DNA of 64,000 nt, taken from positions 62,001-126,000 of the forward strand of contig JACJYM010000002.1 of assembly GCA_020636155.1 (NCBI GenBank). The letters are read 5' to 3'. The notes below the pieces were generated by a model. The model saw only the letters and a program-made list of their open reading frames with translations. It was not told where the DNA came from and did no database searches. Positions 43,574 through 55,990 of this stretch are shown piece by piece. Source of the stretch: Lewinellaceae bacterium (GTDB lineage: Bacteria > Bacteroidota > Bacteroidia > Chitinophagales > Saprospiraceae). The stretch's first letter is position 1; each line of letters opens with the position of its first letter. The translations under genes and the position numbers were made by a program.

Positions 43574-44797
43574 ATGAAAGAAGAACAAAGAAAAGAAATG
43601 AAAGAGACAGAGCTTTATTCCCAACTTAGAGAACATCTGTACAGCAAGAAGCCACTATTAGGACCAGATAGTCCCTTTAGTGAATTATTGCAAGGCATGG
43701 TCAATACGATAATAGAAGGAGAAATGACAGCCTTTTTGAAGGAAGAGCAATTAGCGGGTCGCAAAAATAAACGTAATGGCAAGAATGTAAAGAAGGTAAG
43801 GAGTACAGCAGGAGATATCTATGTAGAGACGCCACGAGATCGCAATGCGGATTTTGAGCCTGAATTAATAGGAAAGCGCCAAAGAGAACTAGTGAGTGGA
43901 TTAGACGAGCAAGTTCTAGCACTTTATGCTCAAGGTAATTCAATTGAAGACGTCAAGCGGTTATTGACAAAAATGTTTGGGGTGGAGTTATCTGCGGGCA
44001 AGATTAGTGAGATTACCGATACAGTATTGCCGGAGATAGAGAGATGGAAGAATCGAGAGTTGAATAGCTTTTACCCGATAATCTATTTAGATGCGATACA
44101 CTTTAAAGTAAGGCAAGAGGGGAAGTATGAAACCAATGCCTTCTACACGGTGTACAGTGTGGATTGGCATGGACAGCGTGATTTGCTAGGTTTATATGTA
44201 CAAGGCAGCGAGGGATCGAGTAAATGGGGCTTGATACTCAGCGATTTAAAGAAACGAGGGGTAAAAGATGTACTGGTCATGTGTACGGACAATTTGAGTG
44301 GATTTTCAGAGGTAATAAACGAGTCCTTTCCACAGGCCATTGTTCAAAAATGCATAGTACATCAAGTACGCAATTCGATGAAATATGTGGATGAAAAAGA
44401 CCGTAAAAAAGTGGCATCAGACTTACGCAAAATATACACGTCAGTGAGCATACAGGAGGCGCAAGCCTCCTTAGAATCATTTGGGGTGAAGTGGGGCGAC
44501 AAATACGCCTATATCGTCGAACAGTGGCAGTCTAACTGGGAAGAATTAATGGCATACATGGATTTTCCAGTGGGCATGCGCAAGATGATCTACACGACCA
44601 ATCCCGTAGAAGCTTTACACAGAGTGATGAGAAAATTAATCAAATCCAAGGCGGCTTGGGTATCCGCAACAGCATTAACCAAACAACTTTATTTGTCACT
44701 AAAGCACAATGAGAAATCGTGGAAAAAGCAAGCCCGGGGCTGGGCAGAAATACAAAGGGATATCTTAAAATTATACCCAGAGAGAGTGCCAAAATGA
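43574..44797 (+). CDS. IS256-family (mutator-type) transposase
   Basis: A 407-residue DDE transposase. The N-terminus has the DNA-binding region (NGKNVKKVRSTAGDIYVETPRDR), then YAQGNSIEDVKRLLTKMFG. Catalytic Asp 1 is in IIYLDAIHFKVR, Asp 2 in VMCTDNLSGFSEVI followed by the family signature KCIVHQVRNSMKYV, and Glu in NPVEALHRVMRKLIKSKAAW. Full length for the family. A second in-frame ATG is at 43598; a TAACTTTG box at 43562-43569 is so close that the latter could be the used start. Confidence 0.95.
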   Translation: MKEEQRKEMKETELYSQLREHLYSKKPLLGPDSPFSELLQGMVNTIIEGEMTAFLKEEQLAGRKNKRNGKNVKKVRSTAGDIYVETPRDRNADFEPELIGKRQRELVSGLDEQVLALYAQGNSIEDVKRLLTKMFGVELSAGKISEITDTVLPEIERWKNRELNSFYPIIYLDAIHFKVRQEGKYETNAFYTVYSVDWHGQRDLLGLYVQGSEGSSKWGLILSDLKKRGVKDVLVMCTDNLSGFSEVINESFPQAIVQKCIVHQVRNSMKYVDEKDRKKVASDLRKIYTSVSIQEAQASLESFGVKWGDKYAYIVEQWQSNWEELMAYMDFPVGMRKMIYTTNPVEALHRVMRKLIKSKAAWVSATALTKQLYLSLKHNEKSWKKQARGWAEIQRDILKLYPERVPK

Positions 44798-44803
44798 AAA
44801 AAT

Positions 44804-44854
44804 TAATCCTTCTCTCTCCAGTCGCCCTACGGGCTCCTTACGAGAGAAGGATTA
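44804..44854 (+). terminator. long stem-loop after the transposase gene
   Basis: TAATCCTTCTCTC (44804-44816) pairs perfectly with GAGAGAAGGATTA (44842-44854), beginning 7 bp after the transposase stop codon (44797). It could end the transcript or block read-through into or out of the element. No T run follows. Confidence 0.55.
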
Positions 44855-44893
44855 AACCAAAACAAATTGAGAATGAATATATTTTTTAACACT

Positions 44894-44917
44894 AGACACA
44901 GTTATTTGAACTATTCC
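44894..44917 (-). repeat. right terminal inverted repeat of the IS
   Basis: Inverted copy of 43535-43558; followed by the target duplication ATACCAAA at 44918-44925. Confidence 0.85.
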
Positions 44918-45152
44918 ATACCAAATAGGTTGCTGTCTATTCTTAATATTTCTTTAGTGACTGAGCATTTTTTCTTTTCGAATCATCGGTTACTTTTAAG
45001 TTTATATTTTTAAGTAAAATGTTACTCTTCTAAGTGTCATTTTTTATGATTTAGCATATTTTTTTTTGTGCATCTAAGTTGTTTGAAAAGTTCTTTTTAA
45101 TTTTCTAACCTATCCATTGTCAATATGCAATCATATTTAAATTTTAAAAATT

Positions 45153-45186
45153 GGGTGACGTACCTACGAGATTAGGTACACCACCC
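45153..45186 (-). terminator. terminator of the giant HYR-repeat gene
   Basis: On the minus strand, GGGTGGTGTACCT pairs with AGGTACGTCACCC around an 8-base loop and is followed by AATTTTT. It begins 8 bp after the stop codon of the gene ending at 45195. Confidence 0.8.
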
Positions 45187-45194
45187 GAAATTGA

Positions 45195-48100
45195 TTAATA
45201 ACTAGCTTTTATAAATTTCTTGTACAAAATTTGGTCATCGCTTTGCAATTGAAGTATATATACTCCTTCGAGTAAATCTTCAATGGATAGTACAGTGCCA
45301 TCTATTTCGTTGTAGTTCAGACTTTCAAACTCTTTCACTTTGGAAAGATTGACATCATAAACTTCAACTTTATAGACACCTGGTTTTATTTCGGTACTAA
45401 TACTGCTAATTGATATTTGATTCAGTGCCGGATTCGGCGAAATTTCTATCGTACCAATTTCGTCAGTATCCAACCTACTTTTAGCGTCAGGATTTTCTTC
45501 CTTATTGAAACCTTCCGCAAATACCTTACCTTTGAATACACAATCTAGATCATAGGTGCATTCAGACGAACAACCATTTTTATCTGTAACTGTAACTGAA
45601 AATACTAGAGAGCTAAAACCTATGTTAAATTCTAGGTTTTTGTTTTTTGTATTACCATGATAATCACAATCTCCTTCGATTTCCCAATTATAAGTAAAAG
45701 GTCCATTACCTGATGCATCAACCGAAATTACATTTCCTTTGGAGTTGCAATATACAACTTTTTTTGGAGGTAGAATATCGCATGATGGTTTTTCATCAAG
45801 GAATGTAATTATTTGTTGTAGTAAAGTTTGATTACCGCAAGCATCTGTTATGGTCCATTTTTTGATAAGATACTTTTCAACTTCACTGACAGTATATGGA
45901 ATTTCTACATAATCTATGGAGTACGTTGAGGCATCACTTACCAGTGGTTTGTAATTTTCATAACTATTTTCGCAATAGACGGTAATATCCTGTGGTTTCT
46001 CTACCACTTCAGGGGCTTTGTTGTCCACCAAGTAAAAGTCGTATGTCTCCTCATAACTATTACCACAATAATCTGCGAATAAATACACGAATTGATGGTG
46101 TGAAAGATAACCTGTGTTTTTGCAATCCACATTACCCGTGAAATAGTGATTAACCTTTGGAGTTATCAATTCATTACAATTATCCACTCCTAACAACCCA
46201 AAGTTTGGATCAGCCATCAAATCAAGGAATACGTTCGTATTAGGATCATTGATGTCTAATTCTGTAATATTGTTGGAAATGATATTCCTTACAATATCAT
46301 TATTAATGAATATTGAAGGTGGTGTTCCATCATTTTGATAAACATTTTGATAGAATTCGATTTCATGACCACATTCTGTAATTCCTGACCATTTTCTAAT
46401 GATTTTATAACTATTAGCACATGACAATTTAATCGTATCATCACTTTCAAACACCAAATCAGATTCAAGCCCACTGCATGCATTAACAAGGTATAAGTCA
46501 CTAGGAATCGAGCCATCGTCGCAGACGTTTTCTTCTGCCATGATAATAGGATCAGCTTCCATCATGTGGATGTTTTCTGTACCAGTCGTCACATTTCCAC
46601 AACTGTCAGTCAAGGTGTATTTCCTTACTATGGTGTATTCGTATTCACAAGTTTGATCTATGATTTCATCTTTGTACTGAATTGACACTTGGCCGCAATC
46701 ATCTACAAATTCTGGCATTTCAAGAGTGTCAAGACATGTGGAATAGCTGTCATTTTCAAAATCGATGAAGTATGGGTCTGAGTTGTCATATATTTTTGGA
46801 TATAAAACAAATTCGCTGATATTACCACATACATCTTCAATTGTCCATTTGGCCTCCATTGAATATATCAATCCATCATCATTGCAGTCAAAGGATTCTA
46901 GAGTTTTTTCAGAATAAGTGATATTCAACTCATCTGTACAAATAGCAGAATTCAATAATGAAATATCCTCTTTAGAGAATGAAATCATACTTGTTTCGTT
47001 GCTATTACAATCTATGTCTATTGAGGCTCCAGTTAAAATTTCTTCATCTCCATAGATTTTTTCTAATGCTTCATTAGAAATTGTAAAACCTAAATCTGGA
47101 TCATCCACCGTGACGTAAATCGTTTGTTCAATCACAAGCTCATTATTGAAATCGTCATTGATATAATAATATCGTGTATAAATTTTGTAATATCCGCAGT
47201 TCTTTACAAACACATCTTCATACCAGATATCTAAATCAGTATCACAATTATCTTCTACCAATATGTATGATAATCCGAAATCTAGTGAAGTCTCACAAAC
47301 AGGATTTTCTGCGTAGATTTGTATTGGTTTTTGTGTATCCTTTAATACTATATTAATAGATACCTTACTACTATTTCCGCATCCATCGTAAGCAGTCCAA
47401 GTATAGGTTCTTATTTTTACGTATGTAGAAATAGAACTACCAGGAATATCTACATAATTAATGGCAACGCTTGTAGGCTCACTACAGTTGTCATAAGCTT
47501 CTACACTGTTAATATCCAATTCATAAACCCAATCAGGGAAATCACCATTAGAGCATTCTGCTATTACAGAATTATTTTCATTAGGAAATAATAAATTAGG
47601 ATCAGTAATGATAACGGTCGGTCCATCTGTATCATGTAAATATATTTTCTGCGTATAACTGGATACATTTCCGCAATGATCTTCTGCCGTCCATGTTCTA
47701 AAGATAACATCATCATTGACACAATCGTTGTTCTGGTCATGATAGACATCTTCTACAGTAGTATGTACGCAATGACATTGGTCAAAAACCTCAATTTCAG
47801 GTATTTGACTTAAATCTTCAGTACAATCTACGTGTATGTCAGCTGGTGGATTGACAAATACTGGAGGTATATCATCAATAATATTCAGGTAAAATGTTAG
47901 TTCACTAGAATTTCCACATTCGTCTGTAGCCGTATATTTACAGAATATGCGTACAAAATAACCAGTTTCTACACAGTTGCCTTCATCAACAATATAATCA
48001 GTCAATACCACGATTGGATTTGGATCACAGTTGTCTGTTATTTCAACACTAGTGTTGTCAAATTGTGGTAATATATAAACATCATCCTGAGTCTGACATT

Positions 48101-49568
48101 GTATATTTAATGTTCCACCATCAGGTAAACCGATTAGCAATGGATCTACAAATGTAATTGTAGGTGCTATGTTATCTGAAATATTTATTGTTTGCTGCGC
48201 AGTAGAGCTATTTCCACATTCATCAGTAAAAATCCAATTTCTTATAACAGTGTATGAATTTGCACAATTGCCTTCTACAATTTCTTCAGTTGCCGTAGAT
48301 TCTACCGTATATCCACAGTCATCTATCGCTTCTAACACTGGATCAGGTAGTTCTTCATCGCATTCCAAATTTAAATCTGTAAGGTTAGGTGGGGTAGGCG
48401 GAGTGTTGTCGCTTATTACAGTAAATTTGGCAGTGAAATTTCCATTTTCTTCACAAGAGGAAGTATATTCATACGTAACATCTACTGAACCTCCACATCT
48501 ATTGGGAGCTTCATATTCCATATCAAAATTTCCAATTGTATTGCAACCTCCACTTACGCCAAATTGTGCTAACCAAAGATTAAATTCAACGGCAATATCC
48601 TGATCTGTTAAACAACTTTCAACTGAAAAATTACCTGGATTTGAAATTTCAACTGGCGAAGATTCTGCCACATTAAAGGTCGCAGAACAAGCATCAGAAT
48701 GGTCACATTGATCAGAGACGCTGTAATTTACGGTTATCGACCCACCGCAATAATCAGGAGCGGAAACATTTAAACCAGCTTCTACGACGGTGCAACCACC
48801 GGTATAATCAAACTCGGCCAACCAATCGCTGAAAGCGGCATTGACTTCTGTTTGTGTATGACAAGCCTCGATGAATCCATCAGCAGGACAAATGGCGATT
48901 AATTCATCAGCCGTACCTACTGTAAAAGTCGCAGAGCAAGCATCAGAATGGTCACATTGGTCAGAGACGCTATAATTTACTGTAACGGAACCCCCACAAT
49001 AATCAGGAGCCGAAACATTTAAACCAGCTTCTACGACAGTACAACCACCTGTATAATCAAACCCAGCCAACCAAGTGCTGAAAGCGGCATCGACATCTGC
49101 TTGTGTATGACAAGCCTCGATAGATCCATCAGCCGGGCAGATAGCGGTTAATGCATCAGCACTACCGACAGTAAATGTAGCAGAGCAATTGTCAGACTGA
49201 CCGCATTGATCAGAGACGCTATAATTTACGGTTATCGACCCACCGCAATAATTAGGAGCCGAAACATTTAAACCAGCTTCTACGACGGTGCAACCACCGG
49301 TATAATCAAAGCCAGCTAACCAATCGCTGAAAGCGGCATCGACTTCTGTTTGTGTATGACAAGCTTCGATAGATCCATCAGCCGGGCAAATAGCAGTTAA
49401 AGTTGCTGCAGTACCTACTGTAAAAGTAGCAGAACAGTTGTCGGACTGACCGCATTGGTCAGAGACGCTGTAATTTACGGTTATCGACCCACCGCAATAA
49501 TTAGGAGCCGAAACATTTAATCCATCTTCTACGACGGTGCAACCACCGGTATAATCAAAGCCAGCCAA
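45195..49568 (-). CDS. C-terminal part of the giant HYR-like protein with T9SS sorting domain
   Basis: 1457 residues in frame. The first 300 or so are repeats of the array; then come diverged HYR-like domains, each with a DECGN- or DNCGN-type Cys motif (FTDECGNSSTAQQTI, TATDECGNSSELTFYL, TAEDHCGNVSSYTQ, TAYDGCGNSSKVSI). A final Ig/PKD-like module (YCNSKGNVISVDASG, CDYHGNTKNK) follows. The last 85 residues are a type A T9SS sorting domain: IGTIEISPNPALNQISISSI, VYKVEVYDVNLSKVKEF, LLEGVYILQLQSDDQ, ending in KKFIKASY. This part would be anchored or released at the cell surface. The reading frame opens at a TTG inside a repeat only because a frameshift lies just upstream (about 49755). Confidence 0.85.
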   Translation of the reverse strand: MAGFDYTGGCTVVEDGLNVSAPNYCGGSITVNYSVSDQCGQSDNCSATFTVGTAATLTAICPADGSIEACHTQTEVDAAFSDWLAGFDYTGGCTVVEAGLNVSAPNYCGGSITVNYSVSDQCGQSDNCSATFTVGSADALTAICPADGSIEACHTQADVDAAFSTWLAGFDYTGGCTVVEAGLNVSAPDYCGGSVTVNYSVSDQCDHSDACSATFTVGTADELIAICPADGFIEACHTQTEVNAAFSDWLAEFDYTGGCTVVEAGLNVSAPDYCGGSITVNYSVSDQCDHSDACSATFNVAESSPVEISNPGNFSVESCLTDQDIAVEFNLWLAQFGVSGGCNTIGNFDMEYEAPNRCGGSVDVTYEYTSSCEENGNFTAKFTVISDNTPPTPPNLTDLNLECDEELPDPVLEAIDDCGYTVESTATEEIVEGNCANSYTVIRNWIFTDECGNSSTAQQTINISDNIAPTITFVDPLLIGLPDGGTLNIQCQTQDDVYILPQFDNTSVEITDNCDPNPIVVLTDYIVDEGNCVETGYFVRIFCKYTATDECGNSSELTFYLNIIDDIPPVFVNPPADIHVDCTEDLSQIPEIEVFDQCHCVHTTVEDVYHDQNNDCVNDDVIFRTWTAEDHCGNVSSYTQKIYLHDTDGPTVIITDPNLLFPNENNSVIAECSNGDFPDWVYELDINSVEAYDNCSEPTSVAINYVDIPGSSISTYVKIRTYTWTAYDGCGNSSKVSINIVLKDTQKPIQIYAENPVCETSLDFGLSYILVEDNCDTDLDIWYEDVFVKNCGYYKIYTRYYYINDDFNNELVIEQTIYVTVDDPDLGFTISNEALEKIYGDEEILTGASIDIDCNSNETSMISFSKEDISLLNSAICTDELNITYSEKTLESFDCNDDGLIYSMEAKWTIEDVCGNISEFVLYPKIYDNSDPYFIDFENDSYSTCLDTLEMPEFVDDCGQVSIQYKDEIIDQTCEYEYTIVRKYTLTDSCGNVTTGTENIHMMEADPIIMAEENVCDDGSIPSDLYLVNACSGLESDLVFESDDTIKLSCANSYKIIRKWSGITECGHEIEFYQNVYQNDGTPPSIFINNDIVRNIISNNITELDINDPNTNVFLDLMADPNFGLLGVDNCNELITPKVNHYFTGNVDCKNTGYLSHHQFVYLFADYCGNSYEETYDFYLVDNKAPEVVEKPQDITVYCENSYENYKPLVSDASTYSIDYVEIPYTVSEVEKYLIKKWTITDACGNQTLLQQIITFLDEKPSCDILPPKKVVYCNSKGNVISVDASGNGPFTYNWEIEGDCDYHGNTKNKNLEFNIGFSSLVFSVTVTDKNGCSSECTYDLDCVFKGKVFAEGFNKEENPDAKSRLDTDEIGTIEISPNPALNQISISSISTEIKPGVYKVEVYDVNLSKVKEFESLNYNEIDGTVLSIEDLLEGVYILQLQSDDQILYKKFIKASY

Positions 49569-52500
49569 CCAATCGCTGAAAGCGGCATCGACTTCTGCTT
49601 GTGTATGACAAGCCTCGATAGACCCATTAGCCGGGCAAATAGCGATTAATTCATCAGCAGTACCGACGGTAAAAGTAGCAGAGCAATTGTCTGATTGACC
49701 GCATTGATCGGAGACACTGTAATTTACGGTTATCGACCCACCACAATAATCAGGAGAAACGACGGCAAGCTACGACGGTGCAACCACCGGTATAATCAAA
49801 GCCAGCCAACCAATCGCTGAAAGCGGCATTGACTTCTGTTTGTGTATGACAAGCCTCGATAGACCCATCAGCAGGACAAATGGCGATTAATTCATCAGCC
49901 GTACCTACTGTAAAAGTCGCAGAGCAAGCATCAGAATGGTCACATTGGTCAGAGACGCTATAATTTACTGTAACGGAACCCCCACAATAATCAGGAGCCG
50001 AAACATTTAAACCAGCTTCTACGACAGTACAACCACCTGTATAATCAAACCCAGCCAACCAAGTGCTGAAAGCGGCATCGACATCTGCTTGAGTATTACA
50101 AGCCTCGATAGACCCATTAGCCGGGCAAATAGCGATTAATTCATCAGCAGTACCGACGGTAAAAGTAGCAGAACAAGCATCAGAATGGTCACATTGATCA
50201 GAGACACTGTAATTTACGGTTATCGACCCACCGCAATAATCAGGAGCGGAAACATTTAAACCAACTTCTGCAGACGAAATGCAGGGTCAAGCTGACAACC
50301 AAGTGCTGAAAGCGGCATCGACATCTGCTTGAGTATTACAAGCCTCGATAGACCCATTAGCCGGGCAAATAGCGATTAATTCATCAGCAGTACCGACAGT
50401 AAAAGTAGCAGAGCAATTGTCTGATTGACCGCATTGATCGGAGACACTGTAATTTACGGATATCGACCCCAATCAGGGAGCTAAAACATTTAATCCCGCG
50501 TATGACAGTCAACCACGTATAATCAAACCCAGCCAACCAAGTGCTGAAAGCGGCATCGACATCTGCTTGAGTATTACAAGCCTCGATAGACCCATTAGCC
50601 GGGCAAATAGCGATTAATTCATCAGCAGTACCGACGGTAAAAGTAGCAGAACAATTGTCTGATTGTGCATTGATCGGAACACTGCGTTTACGGTTGTCGA
50701 CCCACTATTAATCAGGAGCTAAAACATTTAATCCGCTTGTATGACAGTGCAACCACCGTATAATCCAAAGCCAGCCAACCAATCGCTGAAGCAGCATTAA
50801 CTTCTGCTTGTGTTACAGCCTCGATAGACCGTATCTGGGCAAATAGCAGTTAAAGTTGCTGCAGTACCGACGGTAAAGTAGCAGGCGGTTGTCGGCCTGA
50901 CCGCGTGGTCAGAACACGTAATTTACGATTATCGACCCACCCACCAATAATTGGGAGCGGTAACATTTAATCCGGTTTGTAGGACGGTTGCAACCACCGG
51001 TATAATCAAAGCCAGCCAACCAAGCGCTGAAAGCGGCATCGACTTCATCTTGTGTATGACAAGCCTCGATAGACCCATCAGCCGGGCAGATAGCGGTTAA
51101 AGTTGAGCCACACCACGGGTGTCGCTGAACAATTGTCGGACTGACCGCATTAATTAGAGACGCTGTAATTTACGGTTATCGACCCACCACCAATAATTGG
51201 GAGCGGTAACATTTAATCCGGTTTGCAGGACGGTGCAACCACCGGTATAATCAAAGCCAGCCAACCAATTGCTGAAAGCGGCATCGACTACGTCTTGTGA
51301 CAAGCCTCGATAGACCCATCAGCCGGGCAAATAGCAGTTAAAAGTTGAGCCACTACCTACAGTAAAGTAGCAGAACAATTGTCTGATTGACCCGCATTGA
51401 TCCGGAACGCTGTAATTTACGGTTATCATTTACCGCAATAATTAGGAGCCGAAACATTTAAGCCATCTTCTGACGGTACAACCTCACATATTTAAAACCT
51501 CCCTAACCAAATGTTGAACGCTGAATTGACTTCAACCTGCGTTAAACATGCATTTAAGTGTTATCAATGGGGCAAATAGCGTTAAAGTTCACCACTACCG
51601 ACAGTAAAGTAGCAGGCAATTGTCAGCCTGACCGCGTGGTCAGACACTGTAATTACGGTTATCGACCCACCGCAATAATTGGGAGCAGCAATATCTTTGC
51701 AACGCACGATGCAACCACCGAAAAGTATAATCAAAGCCAGCTAACCAATTTAAAGCGGCATCGACTTCATCTTGTGTGACAAGCTTCGATAGACCCATCA
51801 GCCGGGCAGATGGCAGTTTATATCAGCACTACCGACGATAACGTAGCAGAGCGGTTGTCGACAACCGCATTGGTCAAGAACACTGTAATTACGGTTATCG
51901 ACCACCGCAATATTGGGGCAGCAATATCTTTGCCAACTTGCACGACAATTGCAACCACCGGTATAATCAAAGCCAGCCACCAAGCGCTGAAAGCGGCATC
52001 GACTTCTGCTTAGTGTACAAGCCTCGATAGACCCATCAGCCGGGCAGATGGCAGTTATCATCAGCACTACCGACAGTAAGTAGCAAACAATTGTCAGACC
52101 GACCGCATTGGTGGGGAGACGCTGTAATTACGGTTATCGACCCACCGCAATAATTGGGAGCGGTAACATTTAATCGGTTTGTAGGACGGTGCAATACGGT
52201 ATAATCAAACCAGCCCAATTGCTGAAAGCGGCATTGACTACTGCTTGGTATTCAAGCCTCGATAGCCCATCAGCCGGGCGATAGCAGTTTCACATCAGCA
52301 CTACCGACAGTAAAAGTAGCAGAGCAATTGTCTGATTGACCGCATTGATCAGAGACACTGTAATTTACGGTTATCGACCCACCGCAATAATTGGGAGAAT
52401 AATAAGAGATCTTTGCCAACACCGGGCAATATCTTTGACAATACGACGGTGCACCTGACCCAACCATTATCGACAATAAAGGGCCAATATTGCAACCACC

Positions 52501-54121
52501 GGTGCAACCAATAATCAAAGCCAGCCAACCGCTGAAAGCGGCATCGACTTCTGCTTGAGTATTACAAGCCTCGATAGACCCATCAGCCGGGCAAATGGCA
52601 ATTAATTCATCAGCAGTACCGACGGTAAAAGTAGCAGAGCAATTGTCAGACTGACCGCATTGGTCAGGGAACGCTAATTCGGTTATCGACCCACCCCAAT
52701 GGTGGGGCAGTAACATTAAATCCGGTTTGAGACGGTGCAACCATAATCAAGCCAGCTAAATTGCTGAAAGCGGCATTGACTTCTGCAGGTACAAACTCGG
52801 TAGACCCTCAGCCGGGCAGATAGCGGAATGTAAGCACCGACGGTAAGTAGCAAGCAATTGTCTGATTGGCCGCATTGGTCGAACGCTGTAATTTACGGTT
52901 ATCGACCCACCGCAATAATCAGGGCCGAAACATTTAAACCATCTTCACGACGTTTAGCCCTCATATTTAAAACCTCTAACCAAATGTTGAACGCTGATTG
53001 ACTTCAATGCGTTAAACATGCATTTAAGGTATTATCAATGAGGCAAATAGCGGTTAAGTTGCCACTACCGACGACGTAGCAGAGGTTGTCGGCCTGACCG
53101 CATTGGTCAAACAACGCGTAATTTACAGTTATCGACCCACCGCAATAATTGGGCGGCAATATCTTTGCCCAACTTGCGACGGTGCAACTATAATCAAAGC
53201 CAGCCAACCAAGCGCTGAAAGCGGCATCGACTTCTCTTGAGTATTACAAGCTCGATAAACCCATCAGCCGGGCAGATGGTTATCATCCTACCGACAGTAA
53301 AGTAGCAGAGCAATTGTCAGACTGGCGGATCGAACTGTGTTACGGTTATCACCACCACCAATAATTAGGGGCCGAACATTATCCGGTTTCTACGACGGTA
53401 CAACCGCAGTATAATCAAACCCACCAACCAATCGCTAAAAGCGGCATCGCTTCTGTTTGTATGACAAGCCTCGATAGATCCATCATCTGGGCAAATAGCA
53501 GTTCAAAGTTGCTGCAGTGCCTACTGTAAAGTAGCAGAACAAGCATCAGAATGGTCACATTGGTCCAGAGACACTGCAATTTACGGTTATCGCCCACCGC
53601 GTAATTGGGGCAATATCTTTGCCAACTTGCGACAGTGCAACCGCCGATAATCAAAGCCAGCCAACCAAGTGCTGGCAGCATCGACTTCTGCTTGGTACAA
53701 GCCTCGATAGACCCATCAGCCGGGCGATGGAATTAATTCGTCAGCCGTTTCGACAGTAAAGTTGCGGGCAGTTGTCGGCCTGACGCATTGGTCAGAGATA
53801 CTGTAATTTACGGTTATCGACCCACCGCAATAATTGGGAGCGGTAACATTTAATCGGTTTGTGGGACGGTGCACCCACCAGTATAATCAAAGCAGCTAAC
53901 TTGCTGAAAGCGGCATCGACTTCATCTTGTGTATGACAGCTTCGATAGATCCATCATCTGGGCAAATAGCAGTTAAAGTTGTGCCACTACCAGTAAGTAG
54001 CAGAACAAGCATCAGAATGGTCACATTGGTCCAGAGACGCTGTAATTTACAGTTATCGACCCACCCCAATGTTAGGAGCCATATTAATCCAACTACTACG
54101 ACGGTGCAACCACCGGTATAA

Positions 54122-54724
54122 TCAAAGCCAGCCAACCAATCGATGAAAGCAGCATCGACTTCTGTTGAGTATTGAAGCCTCGATAGACCCATCAGCCGGG
54201 CAGATAGCGGTTAATGCATCAGCACTACCGACAGTAAAAGTAGCAGAGCAATTGTCAGACTGACCGCATTGGTCAGAGACGCTGTAATTTACGGTTATCG
54301 ACCCACCGCAATAATTAGGAGCCGAAACATTTAAACCATCTTCTACGACGGTGCAACCGCCATCATAATCAAAACCACTCAACCATGCGGTGAAAGCAAC
54401 ATTAACTTCATCTTCAGTATGGCACGCCTCGATAGACCCATCAGCCGGGCATATAGCAATTAATTCATCAGCTGTACCGACTGTAAAAGTCGCTGAACAA
54501 TTGTCGGATTGACCGCATTGGTCAGAAACTGTATAATTTACAGTGATTGAGCCACCGCAAGAGCTAGGGGCTTCAACATTTTTGCCTGATTCTACGACGG
54601 TGCAACCACCGGAATAAGTGAAACCTGCTAACCAAGTTTGGAAAGCAGCATCAACTTCTACTTGTGTATGACAAGCTTCGATAGACCCATCAGCCGGGCA
54701 GATAGCGGTTAATTCATAATACAT
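54122..54724 (-). pseudogene. in-frame fragment of the HYR-like array
   Basis: 200 residues spanning just over two clean repeat units (ICPADGSIEACHTQVEVDAA ... TVGTADELIAICPADG ... TVGSADALTAICPADG). It ends in SILNRSRCCFHRLVGWL where a deletion shifts the frame. Not an independent gene. Confidence 0.6.
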
Positions 54725-54924
54725 ACCAACAGTAAGGTCATGGCAGGCATCGGATTGACCGCATTGTTGGTCGAAATTAAATTTACGATGATTGAGCCAC
54801 GCAAGGCCGGGGCTTCAACATTTTACCTGATTACGACGCTACCGCCATCGCCAATCAAAACCACTCAACCATGCGGTAGAAAGCAACTAACTTCATCTTC
54901 AGTATGGCACGCCTCGATAGACCA

Positions 54925-55365
54925 TCAGCCGGGCAGATGGCAATTGAATTCATCAGCTGTACCGACTGTAAAAGTCGCTGAACAATTGTCGGATTGACCG
55001 CATTGGTCAGAAACTGTATAATTTACAGTGATTGAGCCACCGCAAGAGCTAGGGGCTTCAACATTTTTGCCTGATTCTACGACGGTGCAACCACCGGAAT
55101 AAGTGAAACCTGCTAACCAAGTTTGGAAAGCAGCATCAACTTCTACTTGTGTATGACAAGCTTCGATAGAGCCATCAGCTGGGCAGATAGCGGTTAATGC
55201 ATCAGCACTACCGACAGTAAAAGTAGCAGAGCAATTGTCAGACTGACCGCATTGGTCAGAGACGCTGTAATTTACGGTTATCGACCCACCGCAATAATTA
55301 GGAGCCGAAACATTTAAACCATCTTCTACGACGGTGCAACCGCCATCATAATCAAAACCACTCAA
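54925..55365 (-). pseudogene. in-frame fragment of the HYR-like array
   Basis: 146 residues covering about 1.7 repeat units of both subtypes (FDYDGGCTVVEDGLNVSAPN, then FTYSGGCTVVESGKNVEAP). Broken at DEFNCHLPG by a one-base change in frame. It begins at a TTG inside a unit. Confidence 0.6.
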
Positions 55366-55603
55366 CCATGCGGTGAAAGCAACATTAACTTCATCTTCAG
55401 TATGGCACGCCTCGATGAACCCATCATAGGCCGCGTTAATTCATCAGCTGTACCGACTGTAAAAGTCGCTGAACAATTGTCGGATTGACCGCATTGGTCA
55501 GAAACTGTATAATTTACAGTGATTGAGCCACCGCAATAATCAGGAGCCGAAACATTTAGGCCTGATTCTACGACGGTGCAACCACCGGAATAAGTGAAAC
55601 CTG

Positions 55604-55990
55604 CTAACCAAGTTTGGAAGCAGCATCAACTTCTACTTGTGTATGACAAGCTTCGATAGACCCATCAGCCGGGCAGATAGCCATTAATTCATCAGCTGTA
55701 CCGACTGTAAAGGTCGCTGAACAATTGTCAGACTGACCGCATTCATCTTCTACTAAATAATTTATTGTTATTGAGCCACCACAATAATCAGGAGCCGAAA
55801 CATTTAGGCCTGATTCTACGACGGTGCAACCGCCATCATAATCAAAACCACTCAACCATGCGGTGAAAGCAACATTAACTTCATCTTCAGTATGGCACGC
55901 CTCGATAGACCCATCAGCCGGGCAGATAGCAATTAATTCATCAGCCGTGCCACGGTAAAGGTCGCTGAACAATTGTCGGATTGACCGCAT
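55604..55990 (-). pseudogene. in-frame fragment of the HYR-like array
   Basis: 128 residues with about one and a half units, including the variant INYLVEDECGQSDNCSATF in place of VNYSVSDQCGQ. Broken on both sides by single-base shifts. Not an independent gene. Confidence 0.6.

Larger units (their letters stand above)
43535..44917 (+). mobile_element. complete IS256-family insertion sequence
   Basis: A 1383-bp element with terminal inverted repeats of about 24 bp: left 43535-43558 and right 44894-44917, sharing GTTCAAATAA, TGTGTCT and most other positions. A perfect 8-bp target duplication ATACCAAA flanks it (43527-43534 and 44918-44925). It carries one intact transposase gene. The intact ends, frame and duplication point to a recent insertion. 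The target is the gap between msrA and the giant repeat gene. Confidence 0.92.

Noticed and set aside
51558..54997. Short plus-strand frames in the degraded repeat region
   Set aside because: They are complements of the HYR-like repeats and arise only because indels remove stops.
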